Source: Bordetella trematum
GTDB lineage: Bacteria; Pseudomonadota; Gammaproteobacteria; Burkholderiales; Burkholderiaceae_B
Length of the DNA: 64,000 nt
Assembly: GCF_900078335.1 (NCBI RefSeq)
Contig: NZ_FKBR01000019.1
Span: 406,634 to 470,633, forward strand
Reading direction: 5' to 3'
Below are positions 1 to 9,325 of the stretch, one piece after another; positions within the stretch are counted from its first letter, which is position 1, and each line of letters begins with the position of its first letter. The translations under genes and the position numbers were made by a program. Under the pieces are notes generated by a model. That model was not told where the DNA came from and did no database searches. It saw nothing but the letters and a program-made list of their open reading frames with translations.

Positions 1-76
1 GCTGCACCGCATGGCCGCAGGCGGGCCGGCCGAGGCTGCCCGGCCTTTCGGCGCCTTTCGCGCCGACAGCGCCTTC

Positions 77-1354
77 ATGGGTGAACCGCTGGCTTGCGCC
101 AAACCTCTGGTGCTGACCAATATTCGTCTGTTCGATGGCGTCACGGCGTCCCTGCGCGACGGGCTGTGCGTGCGTATCGAAGGCAATCGCGTGGCCGACA
201 TCCAGCCGGCCGGGCCGCGCCAGGAAGGCGTTGAGTCGCTCGATTGCGGCGGGCGCGTGCTGATGCCGGGCCTGATCGATGCGCACTGGCACTCGATGCT
301 GTGCGGCATCAGCCAGCTGGCGGCCATGACCGCCGATACTCCCTATATTCACCTGAACGCTGCGCGCCAGGCCCAGAACACCCTGATGCGCGGTTTCACC
401 AGCGTGCGCGACGCCGGCGGGCCGAGTTTCTCGCTCAAGCGCGCGATCGACGAGGGCCTGGTGCACGGCCCGCGGATCTTCCCTTCCGGCGCCATGGTGT
501 CGCAGACCGGCGGCCACGGCGATTTCCGCATGCCCTATGAGGTGCCGTCGCGCCCGGATATTCTCAGCCATCCCGAGGCGGCCGGCATCTGCGCCATCGC
601 CAACGGGCGCGACGAAGTCCTGCGCCGCGCCCGCGAGCAGCTCATGCTGGGCGCCTCGCAGCTCAAGCTCATGGCTGGCGGCGGCGTGACCTCGCTCTAT
701 GACCCGCTCACCAGCGTGCAGTTCACCGAAGACGAGTTGCGCGCCGGCGTGCAGGCCGCGGCCGATTGGGGCACCTACGTCATGGTGCACGTCTACGGCG
801 CCCAGGGCATACAGCGCGCCTTGCGGGCCGGGGTGCGCTCCATCGAGCACGGCCAGCTGGCCGATGAGGAAACCGTGCGCATGATGGCCGATCACGGCGC
901 CTGGTGGAGTCTGCAGCCCTTCTTCGGTGACGACGACGCCAATCCGCACGCCGATCCGCGCAGCCACGCCAAGCAGCAGATGGTGGCCGAAGGCACCGAG
1001 CGCGCCTATGCGCTGGCGCAGCGGTTCAATATCCAGACCGCCTGGGGCACCGATATCCTGTTCGCGCCGGACAAGCTGGCGCGCCACGGCCACATGCTGG
1101 CCAAGCTGACCCGCCTGTATGCGCCGCTGGACCTGCTGCGCATGGCGACTGGCCAGAACGGCCAGCTGCTGGGCATGTCGGGCGCGCGCAACCCCTATGG
1201 CGCCAGCGTCGGCTGCATCGCCGCCGGCAGCCTGGCCGACCTGCTGGTGGTCGACGGCGATCCCTCGCGCGATCTGGACTTCCTGACCGACCCGCAGGCC
1301 AATCTGCGGCTCATCATGAAGGACGGGAAAATCTACAGGAACGCCCTGGCCTGA
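77..1354 (+). CDS. Metal-dependent amidohydrolase (imidazolonepropionase-like)
   Basis: This is a cytoplasmic hydrolase of the amidohydrolase superfamily; the substrate cannot be read from the sequence. The N-terminal beta-sandwich segment (LVLTNIRLFDG) is followed by a metal-binding HxH motif (DAHWHSM, around residues 73-79), a mid-protein SIEHGQL histidine segment and a late GTDILF aspartate segment, then a C-terminal strand ending in KDGKIY. The length of about 425 residues fits the family. The frame is open from an ATG at 11, but the extra 22 residues look non-conserved, so ATG 77 is preferred. No strong ribosome site is seen before either, so the start is uncertain. A 13-bp hairpin follows the gene. 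Confidence 0.8.
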   Translation: MGEPLACAKPLVLTNIRLFDGVTASLRDGLCVRIEGNRVADIQPAGPRQEGVESLDCGGRVLMPGLIDAHWHSMLCGISQLAAMTADTPYIHLNAARQAQNTLMRGFTSVRDAGGPSFSLKRAIDEGLVHGPRIFPSGAMVSQTGGHGDFRMPYEVPSRPDILSHPEAAGICAIANGRDEVLRRAREQLMLGASQLKLMAGGGVTSLYDPLTSVQFTEDELRAGVQAAADWGTYVMVHVYGAQGIQRALRAGVRSIEHGQLADEETVRMMADHGAWWSLQPFFGDDDANPHADPRSHAKQQMVAEGTERAYALAQRFNIQTAWGTDILFAPDKLARHGHMLAKLTRLYAPLDLLRMATGQNGQLLGMSGARNPYGASVGCIAAGSLADLLVVDGDPSRDLDFLTDPQANLRLIMKDGKIYRNALA

Positions 1355-1388
1355 CGCTTCTGCGCGCCGGTCGATTTGGAGTATGGTT

Positions 1389-1424
1389 ACGCCGGGCGCC
1401 CCTTGGTGGGCGCCCGGCGTGTTT
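1389..1424 (+). terminator. Strong hairpin after the amidohydrolase gene
   Basis: Arms 1389-1401 and 1408-1420 are perfect 13-bp complements (ACGCCGGGCGCCC) around a 6-base loop, followed by GTTT. It lies 34 bases after the amidohydrolase stop and 86 bases before metY. The U-tract is short, so termination is probable but not certain. Confidence 0.6.
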
Positions 1425-1506
1425 GCGTCCGCCGCCCGGCCCGAATTCCCGTATTCCCGAGTTTCTATCCCGTTCCCCCCATCCATCCCTGCGGAAGGAG
1501 AAGCAG

Positions 1507-2799
1507 ATGAGTGATTCCAACAAGAACTGGCGCCTGGAGACCATCGCCGTGCACGGCGGTTACCGTCCGGATCCCACCACGCGCGCCGTGGCCGTGCCCA
1601 TCTACCAGACCGTGGCCTACGCCTTCGACGACACGCAGCATGGCGCGGATCTGTTCGACCTGAAGGTGCCGGGCAACATCTACACCCGCATCATGAACCC
1701 GACCAACGACGTGCTTGAGCAGCGCGTGGCTGCGCTCGAGGGCGGCATCGCCGCGCTGGCGCTGGCCTCGGGCCAGGCCGCCGTGACCTACTCGATCCTG
1801 ACGCTGGCCGAAGCTGGAGACAACATCGTTTCGTCCAGCACGCTGTATGGCGGCACCTACAATCTGCTGGCGCACACGTTGCCGCAGTACGGCATCTCCA
1901 CCCGCTTTGCCGATCCTTCGGACCTGGCCAGCTTCGAGCGCCAGATCGACGCGCGCACCAAAGCCATCTTCGCCGAGTCGGTCGGCAACCCGCTGGGCAA
2001 CGTGACCGACATCCAGGCGCTGGCCGATCTGGCGCACCGCCACGGCGTGCCGCTGATCGTCGACAATACCGTACCGTCGCCCTACCTGCTGCGTCCCATC
2101 GAACATGGCGCCGACATTGTGGTGCAGTCGCTCACCAAATACCTGGGCGGGCATGGCACCAGCCTGGGCGGCGCGATCATTGACTCGGGCAAGTTCCCCT
2201 GGGCGCAGCACAAGGAGCGTTTCAAGCGCCTGAACGAACCCGACGTGAGCTATCACGGCGTGGTCTACACCGAAGCCTTCGGCGCGGCCGCCTACATAGG
2301 GCGCGCACGCGTGGTGCCGCTGCGCAATACCGGCGCCGCACTCTCGCCCTTCAATGCCTTCCAGATCCTGCAGGGCATCGAGACGCTGGCGCTGCGCGTG
2401 GACCGCATCGTCGAGAACGCCGTCAGGATCGCGCAATACCTGAAGCAGCACCCCAAGGTCGAATGGGTCAACTACGCCGGCCTGCCCGAGCACCCCGACC
2501 ATGCGCTGGTGCAGAAGTATCTGGGCGGCAAGGCGCCAGGCCTGTTCACCTTTGGCGTCAAGGGCGGCCGTGAGGCCGGCGCCCGCTTCCAGGATGCGCT
2601 CAACCTCTTCACGCGCCTGGTCAATATTGGCGACGCCAAGTCGCTGGCCACGCACCCGGCCTCGACCACCCACCGCCAGCTCAACCCCGAAGAACTGGCC
2701 AAGGCCGGCGTGCGCGAAGAAACCGTGCGCCTGTCGATCGGCATCGAGCACATCGATGACCTGATCGCCGACCTGGATCAGGCTCTGGCCCAGGTGTAA
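1507..2799 (+). CDS. metY: O-acetylhomoserine sulfhydrylase (aminocarboxypropyltransferase)
   Basis: This is a PLP enzyme of the Cys/Met metabolism family. It joins O-acetylhomoserine with sulfide (or methanethiol) to give homocysteine (or methionine) in the cytoplasm. The 430-residue protein matches the MetY length. It has the N-terminal AVHGGY segment, the SGQAA phosphate-binding region near residue 88 and the PLP lysine in SLTKYLGG (K211), and it ends with the typical THRQL...GIEHIDDLIADL segment. The reading frame opens at 1423, but ATG 1507 is preceded by a good GGAAGGAG site, so it is taken as the start. No SAM riboswitch is recognisable in the short leader. It is probably monocistronic, converging on hyuB. 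Confidence 0.93.
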   Translation: MSDSNKNWRLETIAVHGGYRPDPTTRAVAVPIYQTVAYAFDDTQHGADLFDLKVPGNIYTRIMNPTNDVLEQRVAALEGGIAALALASGQAAVTYSILTLAEAGDNIVSSSTLYGGTYNLLAHTLPQYGISTRFADPSDLASFERQIDARTKAIFAESVGNPLGNVTDIQALADLAHRHGVPLIVDNTVPSPYLLRPIEHGADIVVQSLTKYLGGHGTSLGGAIIDSGKFPWAQHKERFKRLNEPDVSYHGVVYTEAFGAAAYIGRARVVPLRNTGAALSPFNAFQILQGIETLALRVDRIVENAVRIAQYLKQHPKVEWVNYAGLPEHPDHALVQKYLGGKAPGLFTFGVKGGREAGARFQDALNLFTRLVNIGDAKSLATHPASTTHRQLNPEELAKAGVREETVRLSIGIEHIDDLIADLDQALAQV

Positions 2800-2804
2800 A
2801 CGGC

Positions 2805-2834
2805 AACGGCCCCGGCACGCTTCCCGGGGCCGTT
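2805..2834. terminator. Hairpin between convergent metY and hyuB
   Basis: AACGGCCCCGG (2805-2815) and CCGGGGCCGTT (2824-2834) form an 11-bp stem with an 8-base loop in the 43-base space between two stop codons. It could end transcription from either side, although the T-tracts are weak. Confidence 0.6.
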
Positions 2835-2842
2835 GTCAGCCC

Positions 2843-4483
2843 TTAGTCGGGGTAATAGCCTTGGCGCTGATCGTAGGCGATGGCTTGTGGCGCGCGCAGC
2901 GCCGGATCGCCATAGCCACCGCCGCCTGGCGTATAGACTTCGATCACGTCGCCGGCCTGCATGACGATGCCCTGGTCTTTGGATATGTGCGCCGGCACAT
3001 ACGGCTGGCCATCGCGGTAGATGGTCACGCGCGTGCGTCCGCCTTCCTCTCCGCCGGCGGCCCCGGGCGGGCCGAACTTGCCGTGATCCATCACCATGGA
3101 GGCGCGGGCCGATCCGGCGCGCAGTCGGATGCGGTAGTGCACCCCCATGCCGCCGCGGAACTGGCCCCTGCCACCGGAGCCCTCATGAATGGCATAGCGC
3201 TCGAACAGTATCGGGTAGAGCTGCTCCTGGACCTCGACCGGAGCTGCTTTGGAAATCCCGATTGTGGAGCAGCCATTGGTCAGGCCGTCGCCTCCGGGGT
3301 GACCGCCGTAGCCGCCGCCTGAAATGACGTACATCACATAGGCGCTGCCTCGGTCGGGATCGTCGCCGCCGATGGCCAGGTTGGCCGTGGTGCCGGCAGG
3401 CGCCGCGAACAGGCGGTCCGGGATGGCTTTTTGCAGTGCATCGAAAACGGCTTCGGCGATGCGCTGACTGACTTCCGCCGCGCAGCCCGAGACGGGTTTG
3501 GGATAACGCGCGTAGAGAAAAGTGTTTTCGGGATCGATGATGTCCAGGGGCTCGAACATGCCCGCATTGATGGGCAGTTCGGGAAAGACATGCTTGATGG
3601 CAAGGTAAATCGAAGACCGGGTGGTGGCGATCACGCTGTTCATGGGTCCGGCGCAGGGCGGACTTGAACGGCTCAGGTCGAACTCCATGCGTTCGCCACG
3701 CTTGCGGATGCGTACCGAGATCGTCAGGGGTTGGTCCACGACGCCATCGGAGTCCATGAAAGCTTCGCCGTCGTAGTCACCATCGGGGATGGCGGCGATG
3801 ACTTCGCGGGTTTGCTGCGTGGCTTGTTGTTTGAGTTCTTCGATAGCCTGATCGACGATATCCTGGCCATAGCGGTCCAGCAGCTGTGTCAGGCGGCGCT
3901 CCCCCACAGCCAGTGCGGCCGCCTGGGCCTTGATGTCGCCGATGCGTTGCTCGGAGATGCGGATATTGGACATCAGAATGGCCAGGATTTCCTCGTCCAG
4001 CTTGCCACCCTTGTAGAGTTTGACTGGCGGCAAGCGCAAGCCTTCCTGCTCGATCTCGGTAGCGTGCGCGGAGAATCCGCCCGGCACCATCCCTCCCATG
4101 TCCGGCCAGTGGCCGGTGTTAGCCAGCCACGCGTACAGCTTGCCTTGGTAGAAAAATGGTTTGACGAAGCGCACGTCCATCAGGTGCGTGCCACCCAGAT
4201 AGGGGTCGTTGACGATGAAGACGTCGCCGGGCGCAATGTCGCGGGCCCGCGCTATGACGGCCTGGGTGGAAAACTGCATGGTGCCCACGAAGATGGGCAG
4301 TCCCAGTTCGCCCTGCGCGATCAGTTCGCCGCTGTCGCGATGATAAATGCCGTTGGAGCGATCCTGGGATTCGGAAATGATGGGGGAGAACGCGGCGCGA
4401 CAATGCGTCAGGTCCATTTCGTTGCAGACCTGATGCAGTCCGCTCTGAATGACGGTGAGCGTCACCGGATCGATGATTGCCAT
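2843..4483 (-). CDS. hyuB: Hydantoinase/oxoprolinase family, B subunit (HyuB-like)
   Basis: This is the B subunit of an ATP-dependent ring-opening amidohydrolase (N-methylhydantoinase, 5-oxoprolinase, acetophenone carboxylase and caprolactamase belong here). It has 546 residues, the usual length. It starts with IDPVTLTVIQSGL and carries SPIISES, the NDPYLGGTHL metal-binding region near residues 92-101, and the C-terminal GGGGYGDP glycine-rich end. It is the last gene of the liv-aminotransferase-hyuAB operon and begins 7 bases after hyuA stops. The family is certain; the substrate is not, but the aminotransferase and Liv transporter beside it suggest a cyclic amide, hydantoin or lactam. Confidence 0.88.
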   Translation of the reverse strand: MAIIDPVTLTVIQSGLHQVCNEMDLTHCRAAFSPIISESQDRSNGIYHRDSGELIAQGELGLPIFVGTMQFSTQAVIARARDIAPGDVFIVNDPYLGGTHLMDVRFVKPFFYQGKLYAWLANTGHWPDMGGMVPGGFSAHATEIEQEGLRLPPVKLYKGGKLDEEILAILMSNIRISEQRIGDIKAQAAALAVGERRLTQLLDRYGQDIVDQAIEELKQQATQQTREVIAAIPDGDYDGEAFMDSDGVVDQPLTISVRIRKRGERMEFDLSRSSPPCAGPMNSVIATTRSSIYLAIKHVFPELPINAGMFEPLDIIDPENTFLYARYPKPVSGCAAEVSQRIAEAVFDALQKAIPDRLFAAPAGTTANLAIGGDDPDRGSAYVMYVISGGGYGGHPGGDGLTNGCSTIGISKAAPVEVQEQLYPILFERYAIHEGSGGRGQFRGGMGVHYRIRLRAGSARASMVMDHGKFGPPGAAGGEEGGRTRVTIYRDGQPYVPAHISKDQGIVMQAGDVIEVYTPGGGGYGDPALRAPQAIAYDQRQGYYPD

Positions 4484-4490
4484 GATATGC

Positions 4491-6509
4491 CTACAGAGAA
4501 ATGATGAGGTTGCCGCAGGTGTCGCTGCGCGCCCTCGTGCCGGGGTCGAGAACGATCGTCGCGTCCAACTGCTCGATGATGGCCGGGCCGGCCAGACCTT
4601 CGGCCGGGATGTGCTCGCGCGTGAGCACGGGCGTATCGGTCCAGCCCGTTTCGGCGAACCAGACCGGGCGCTGGCGGGGAGCGGGAGGATCGTCGCTGCG
4701 AGTGGCCAATGCTGCCAGCGCCACTTCGTGGCGCTTGCCGACCAGACTCGTGTCCAGCGTGACGAGCACCGGGCGCAATTCGCTTAATTCCACCTGGAAA
4801 CGTTGCCAGTAAGCCTGTGCAAAGGCGTCCTGCAGTCGTGCCACGCTGATGTCGCCACTGTCGACGGGCACGGTCAGCAAATGGCTCTGCCCTTGATACT
4901 GCATCTGGGCATGGTGGAAGACCTGGATTTCCGATACGGGAATACCGTCTCGCGCGATCGCCTCGCGCCCTTGCGATATCTGCTCCTGCAGGCAGGCACG
5001 TAGCATGTCGTCGCTCAGATCTTTGAGCGGGCGATTGAAGGCGCGCACGAAGTCATGACGCACGTCGGCCACCAGGCAGCCCAGCGCGTTGGTCAAGCCT
5101 GGGCGTACCGGGATCAGCACCGTGGGGATGGCCAGTTCGCGCGCCAGCGCGACGGCATGAAGGGGGCCGGCACCGCCAAAGGCAAACAGCGCAAAGTCGC
5201 GGGGGTCATAGCCCCGCGCCAGGCTGACCAGCCGAACCGCTCCGGCCATGTTGTGATTGCCGACGCGCAGGATGGCGGCTGCGGCCTCGACCGCATCCAG
5301 CCCCAGCGGCCTCCCGATGGTCGCCTCGATACGTGCGGCGACCTCAGCGACGTCGACGGGGCGGTCAACCGCCAGCAGGCGTTGCGGATCCAACCGTCCC
5401 AGTACCAGGTTGGCGTCCGTCAGGGTGGCTTGTTCTCCGCCGCGTCCATAGCAGATCGGGCCCGGCCGGGCCCCCGCGCTGTCCGGCCCGACGCGCAACA
5501 ACCCGCTGCCCTGCACCCGCGCGATCGAGCCGCCGCCGGCGCCAACGGTATGGACATCGACCATCGGAACATGCAAGGGCATGCCGTACTCCAACTCCAG
5601 TTCGCTGGATACCTTGGGCACACCGTTCTCAATCAGTGCGACGTCGGAAGAGGTGCCGCCCATGTCATAGGTGATGAGGTTGGGGTAGCCGGACAGGCGG
5701 CCGGAATAGGCGGCCGCCATGACGCCGGATGCTGGCCCGGACATGACGGTATTGATCGCGTTGCGTCCGATGGTGCGCGCCGAGACCGTGCCACCGTTAC
5801 CCTGCATGACTAGCAGGTCGCTACGAAAGCCTGCTTCGGACAGCTTGGCCTGCAGGCGCTGCAGGTAGCGATCCAGAATGGGTTGTACCGATGCATTCAC
5901 GGCAGCCGCGGTGCCGCGTTCGAACTCGCGAAACTCCGAGATGATGGTGTGGCCGGCAGTCACGTACGGGTTGGGCCAGTGTTCGCGCGCCAGGGCTAGG
6001 GCTCGCTGTTCATGGGCCGGGTTGGCGTAACTATGCAGAAAATGGATCACCAGTGCCTCGGCGCCGGCTTCACGCAGAGCATGCACGGTGTCCAGCAGGG
6101 CCTGTTCATCCAAGGGCGTGAGAACATTGCCCTGGGCATCCATGCGTTCCGGCACCTCGCGGCGCAGTTCGCGCGGGATCAACGGCACGAAGCTGCCGGT
6201 CAAGCCATAGGCTTGTGGCCGGGTGCGCCGGCCCAGTTCCAGAATGTCGCGAAAGCCCTGCGTCGTGATCAGGCCAACTTTGGCCAGCTTACGCTCGAGT
6301 ACCGCGTTGGTGGTGGTGGTGGTGCCATGCACGATGCTGTCTATCCGCTCCAGCGGCATATCGATGCGACGCAGCGCTTCGAGCACCCCGAAGGCCTGGT
6401 TGTCCAGGGTGCTCGGCACCTTGGAAATGCGGACTTCCCCGGTCGCGTCATCGACCAGGATCAGGTCGGTGAAGGTGCCACCGACGTCGATGCCTGCGGT
6501 GATGCTCAT
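4491..6509 (-). CDS. hyuA: Hydantoinase/oxoprolinase family, A subunit (HyuA-like)
   Basis: This is the ATP-binding A subunit that partners HyuB. It activates the amide carbonyl with ATP before hydrolysis. The 672-residue protein shows the N-terminal actin-fold motif GIDVGGTFTDLIL, then VHGTTTTTNAVLER, GPASGVMAAAYSG and the DMGGTSSDVALIE phosphate motif in the middle, all characteristic of the family. Its ATG overlaps the stop of the upstream aminotransferase by 4 bases, which implies translational coupling. The subunit split (separate A and B) matches HyuA/HyuB and CapA/CapB rather than the single-chain 5-oxoprolinase. Confidence 0.9.
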   Translation of the reverse strand: MSITAGIDVGGTFTDLILVDDATGEVRISKVPSTLDNQAFGVLEALRRIDMPLERIDSIVHGTTTTTNAVLERKLAKVGLITTQGFRDILELGRRTRPQAYGLTGSFVPLIPRELRREVPERMDAQGNVLTPLDEQALLDTVHALREAGAEALVIHFLHSYANPAHEQRALALAREHWPNPYVTAGHTIISEFREFERGTAAAVNASVQPILDRYLQRLQAKLSEAGFRSDLLVMQGNGGTVSARTIGRNAINTVMSGPASGVMAAAYSGRLSGYPNLITYDMGGTSSDVALIENGVPKVSSELELEYGMPLHVPMVDVHTVGAGGGSIARVQGSGLLRVGPDSAGARPGPICYGRGGEQATLTDANLVLGRLDPQRLLAVDRPVDVAEVAARIEATIGRPLGLDAVEAAAAILRVGNHNMAGAVRLVSLARGYDPRDFALFAFGGAGPLHAVALARELAIPTVLIPVRPGLTNALGCLVADVRHDFVRAFNRPLKDLSDDMLRACLQEQISQGREAIARDGIPVSEIQVFHHAQMQYQGQSHLLTVPVDSGDISVARLQDAFAQAYWQRFQVELSELRPVLVTLDTSLVGKRHEVALAALATRSDDPPAPRQRPVWFAETGWTDTPVLTREHIPAEGLAGPAIIEQLDATIVLDPGTRARSDTCGNLIISL

Positions 6510-7834
6510 GCTTGCTCCTCCGTGCGGCGCAAGGCCAGCAGGGCGTCGTGGGTTGCCTCGGCGATCTGTTCGATGTCGGCATCGCTCATCGCCGTTGACA
6601 GGGCCATCAAGCCATAGCCGGCCATCAGTACGCCCCGGTTGAGCATTTCCACATTCAGGCGCTGCATCGCGCGAGCCTGTATCGGGTCCGGCCAGGCATC
6701 ACGGTAGCTGGTCAGCGGGCCGGTCTTCATGTGCAGCTTGATGAGCGAGCCCAGGCCAGTGGCCTGGCCGGCCACGCCGCTATCTTCGAAGGCGCGGTTA
6801 AGGGCATGGCGCAGGGTCTCGCCCATGCGGTCCAGGTGGGCGTGGCTGGCCGCATCCAGCAGGCGCATGGCGGTCAGGCCCGCAGTCATGGTGACGGGGT
6901 TGGCCGAGAAGGTGCCGCCATGCGGCACGGCTGGCCGCCCCTGGCTGGGGTCGAATACGGCCATGATATCGGCGCGTCCGCCCACGCCGCCGACCGGGAA
7001 GCCGCCCCCCATGATCTTTCCCACCGTGGTCAGGTCGGGGGTGATGCCCAGTCGGGCCTGGGCGCCTCCCAGGCCCAGGCGCAAGGTGATCACTTCGTCG
7101 ACGATCAGCACGATGCCCAGTTCCGTGGTCACGCGGCGCAGCATGGCCAGGTAGTCGGGGCTGGCCGGAACCAGGCCGGCACGGTTGGGCAGCAAATCGA
7201 TCAGCACGCCGGCCAGGCTGGCGCCGTGCTCGCGCAGCAGCGCCTCGGTGGCGGCGGTGTCGTTCAGCGGGAGCACCACGACGTCGTCAAGCACCGCCGG
7301 CGGCGTTCCTTTGGCATAGGGAATGCTGACAGGTGCCCGGGCGGGCCCCCAGTTCTCCGGCCGGGCGTCAAGGCTGATTTCGGCATAGTCATAGGAGCCG
7401 TGATATGCCCCTTCCACCTTGGCGATGCGCGCACGTCCGGTATAGGCGCGGGCGGCCTTGAGCGCCATCATCACCGCCTCGGTGCCGGAGTTGGTGAAGC
7501 GGATGTGCTCAATGCTCGGCACCCGTTCAGCCAACAGTTCGGCTAACAGGATCTCGCTTTCGGTGGGCATGCCGAAAGCGGTGCCGCGTTCGAGTTGGCG
7601 GCGTACCGCCGCATTCACGTCGGGCTGGACATGACCGTGGATCAGTGCGGTGAAGTTGTTGATGCAGTCGATCAGCACGTTGCCGTCTACGTCGTGCACG
7701 CGGCAGCCTTCGCCATGCGAGGCATAGACCGGGTAGGGCGACAGGTAGACGGTGGTGCGTGTGTTGCCGCCAGGCAGCGCGGCGCGCGCGCGGGTATGCA
7801 TGGCCTGGGAGCGGGAGGATGAGTCAGGATACAT
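6506..7834 (-). CDS. Class III aminotransferase, GSAM / beta-amino-acid aminotransferase-like
   Basis: This is a PLP-dependent fold-type I aminotransferase of 442 residues. RFTNSGTEAVM (about 112-122), the IVDEV aspartate (D246) and the PLP lysine in VGKIMGGG (K273) are intact. The pattern of RFTNSGTEA, GKxxGGG, GGRADIMAVFDP and the GTFSANPVTM segment resembles beta-phenylalanine aminotransferase of Variovorax as I remember it, as well as glutamate-1-semialdehyde aminomutase. Because it lies between a ring-opening hydrolase and an amino-acid ABC transporter, removal of an amino group from a beta- or omega-amino acid is more likely than a haem role. Substrate specificity is inferred. Confidence 0.82.
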   Translation of the reverse strand: MYPDSSSRSQAMHTRARAALPGGNTRTTVYLSPYPVYASHGEGCRVHDVDGNVLIDCINNFTALIHGHVQPDVNAAVRRQLERGTAFGMPTESEILLAELLAERVPSIEHIRFTNSGTEAVMMALKAARAYTGRARIAKVEGAYHGSYDYAEISLDARPENWGPARAPVSIPYAKGTPPAVLDDVVVLPLNDTAATEALLREHGASLAGVLIDLLPNRAGLVPASPDYLAMLRRVTTELGIVLIVDEVITLRLGLGGAQARLGITPDLTTVGKIMGGGFPVGGVGGRADIMAVFDPSQGRPAVPHGGTFSANPVTMTAGLTAMRLLDAASHAHLDRMGETLRHALNRAFEDSGVAGQATGLGSLIKLHMKTGPLTSYRDAWPDPIQARAMQRLNVEMLNRGVLMAGYGLMALSTAMSDADIEQIAEATHDALLALRRTEEQA

Positions 7835-7854
7835 GGATGTCTCTGCGGAAAGGA

Positions 7855-8556
7855 TTAACGGCCCAGGTAGGCGTCCCGGACACGGGGGTGGTGGCGCAGC
7901 GCCTGGGCGCTGTCGGCCAGCACGATGACGCCGTTCTCGATGACATAGCCGCGGTCGGCCACGCCCAAGGCCAGTACGGTGTTCTGTTCGACCAGCAGCA
8001 CGGTCATGCCGCCTTCGTTGATGCGGGCGATGCGGGCATAGACCTCCTCGGCCAGCCGTGGCGCCAGGCCCAGGGAGGGTTCGTCCAGCAGCAGCAGGCG
8101 GGGGCGTGCCATCAGTGCGCGGCCGATGGCCAGCATCTGCTGTTCACCGCCGGACAGCGACCAGCCCAGCTGGCCGGCACGCTCCTTCAGGCGTGGGAAC
8201 AGGTCATAGACGCGCTCGAAATCCTCACGCAACTGGGGCCCGCCTGCGCGGATGGAGGCGCCGACCTCCAGGTTCTCGCGCACAGTCAGGCCAGGAAAGA
8301 TGCGCCGCCCTTCGGGGACGTGCGAAATGCCGGCGCGTACGCGTTGCTGAACCGACAGGGGTATCAGTGAGCGCGCTTCCAGCGTCAGTTCGCCATTCGT
8401 CGGGAGCAGCCCCGAAATCGCGCGCAGCAGCGTGGTTTTGCCGGCCCCGTTCACGCCGATCAGCGCGACCGCTTCGCCAGCCTGCACGTCCAGGTCGATG
8501 CCGCGCAGGGCGACGATGTCCCCGTAGGCCGCCACCAGATTTCTACACTGCAACAT
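7855..8556 (-). CDS. livF: Branched-chain amino acid type ABC transporter, ATPase LivF
   Basis: This is one of the two cytoplasmic ATPases of a Liv/HAA-type importer. The 233-residue protein has Walker A GVNGAGKTT, the signature LSGGEQQ and Walker B LLLLDEPS, and the order MLQCRNL...AYGDIVAL typical of LivF. The frame runs upstream to 8643, but ATG 8556 has a GGGAGGAGG site directly before it and gives the normal length, so it was chosen. It overlaps the end of livG by 14 bases. The genes downstream (aminotransferase, hyuAB) suggest that the imported compound feeds those enzymes. Confidence 0.9.
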   Translation of the reverse strand: MLQCRNLVAAYGDIVALRGIDLDVQAGEAVALIGVNGAGKTTLLRAISGLLPTNGELTLEARSLIPLSVQQRVRAGISHVPEGRRIFPGLTVRENLEVGASIRAGGPQLREDFERVYDLFPRLKERAGQLGWSLSGGEQQMLAIGRALMARPRLLLLDEPSLGLAPRLAEEVYARIARINEGGMTVLLVEQNTVLALGVADRGYVIENGVIVLADSAQALRHHPRVRDAYLGR

Positions 8557-9325
8557 GTTGGTAGCCTCCTCCCAGATAGGCCTCGAGCACGGCCGGGTTG
8601 GATTGAATCTCGGCGGGCGTGCCTTCGGCCAGCTTGGCGCCAAAGTTCAGCACGGCCACGTGTTCAGCCAGGCGCATCACCATGCCCATGTTGTGCTCGA
8701 TAAGCACCACGGACAGTCGATGCTGCTCGCGCAGGCGGCGCAGCAGCGTCATGAGCTGCTCCACCTCGCCCGAGTTCAGTCCGGCCGCCGGTTCGTCCAG
8801 CAGCAGCAGGCGTGGCCGCGCGACCATGACGCGCGCCATTTCAACCATGCGCCGGTTCCCATAGGAAAGCGACCCGATGGGCCGATCGGCCATCAGGTGA
8901 AGGTCAAACTGGCGCAGGGTTTCGTAGGCCGTCTCGCGCGCCCGGCTTTCCGCTAGAGCGGTGGCGAAGGGGCGCAACAACAAGCGCGCCAGCGAACGCG
9001 AGTCCTTCATCGCGGCGCCCAGCATGACGTTCTCCAGCACGCTCAACCGCGTGAAGAGACGACCGCTCTGGAAGATGCGGCCGATGCCTGCGCGGATGAT
9101 GTCGTGAGTGGGGCGTCCGGTCAGCGTATGACCATCGAAATCGATCGTCCCGGTGCTGGGCGGAACCAGGCCGGTCATGACGTTGAGCAGCGTGCTCTTG
9201 CCCGCGCCGTTGGGGCCGATGATGGCGTGAAAGCGATCGGCGGCAATTTCCAGCGAGACGTCCGAGAGCGCCTGGACGCCGCCATAGCGTTTGCTGATGC
9301 CGCGCACGTGCATGAGCGGGGTCAT
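8543..9325 (-). CDS. livG: Branched-chain amino acid type ABC transporter, ATPase LivG
   Basis: This is the second ATPase of the importer, 260 residues. Walker A GPNGAGKST and Walker B LLLLDEPAAGLN are intact. The signature loop (LSYGNRR) and the long helical insert between Walker A and the signature are typical of LivG. ATG 9325 follows an AAGGAG site and overlaps the livM stop by 4 bases. An alternative ATG four codons downstream is less well placed. Confidence 0.9.
   Translation of the reverse strand: MTPLMHVRGISKRYGGVQALSDVSLEIAADRFHAIIGPNGAGKSTLLNVMTGLVPPSTGTIDFDGHTLTGRPTHDIIRAGIGRIFQSGRLFTRLSVLENVMLGAAMKDSRSLARLLLRPFATALAESRARETAYETLRQFDLHLMADRPIGSLSYGNRRMVEMARVMVARPRLLLLDEPAAGLNSGEVEQLMTLLRRLREQHRLSVVLIEHNMGMVMRLAEHVAVLNFGAKLAEGTPAEIQSNPAVLEAYLGGGYQHVAV

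Noticed and set aside
1421..1506. Possible SAM-type riboswitch before metY.
   Set aside because: The leader is under 90 bases and shows no SAM-I or SAM-II core pattern that I can recognise.
1465..2751. A 428-codon frame antisense to metY.
   Set aside because: There is no recognisable domain and the composition is that of antisense; metY is unambiguous.
2816..2823. metY and hyuAB as one sulfur or methionine unit.
   Set aside because: The genes are convergent with a hairpin between them; the hyu genes belong with the liv operon.
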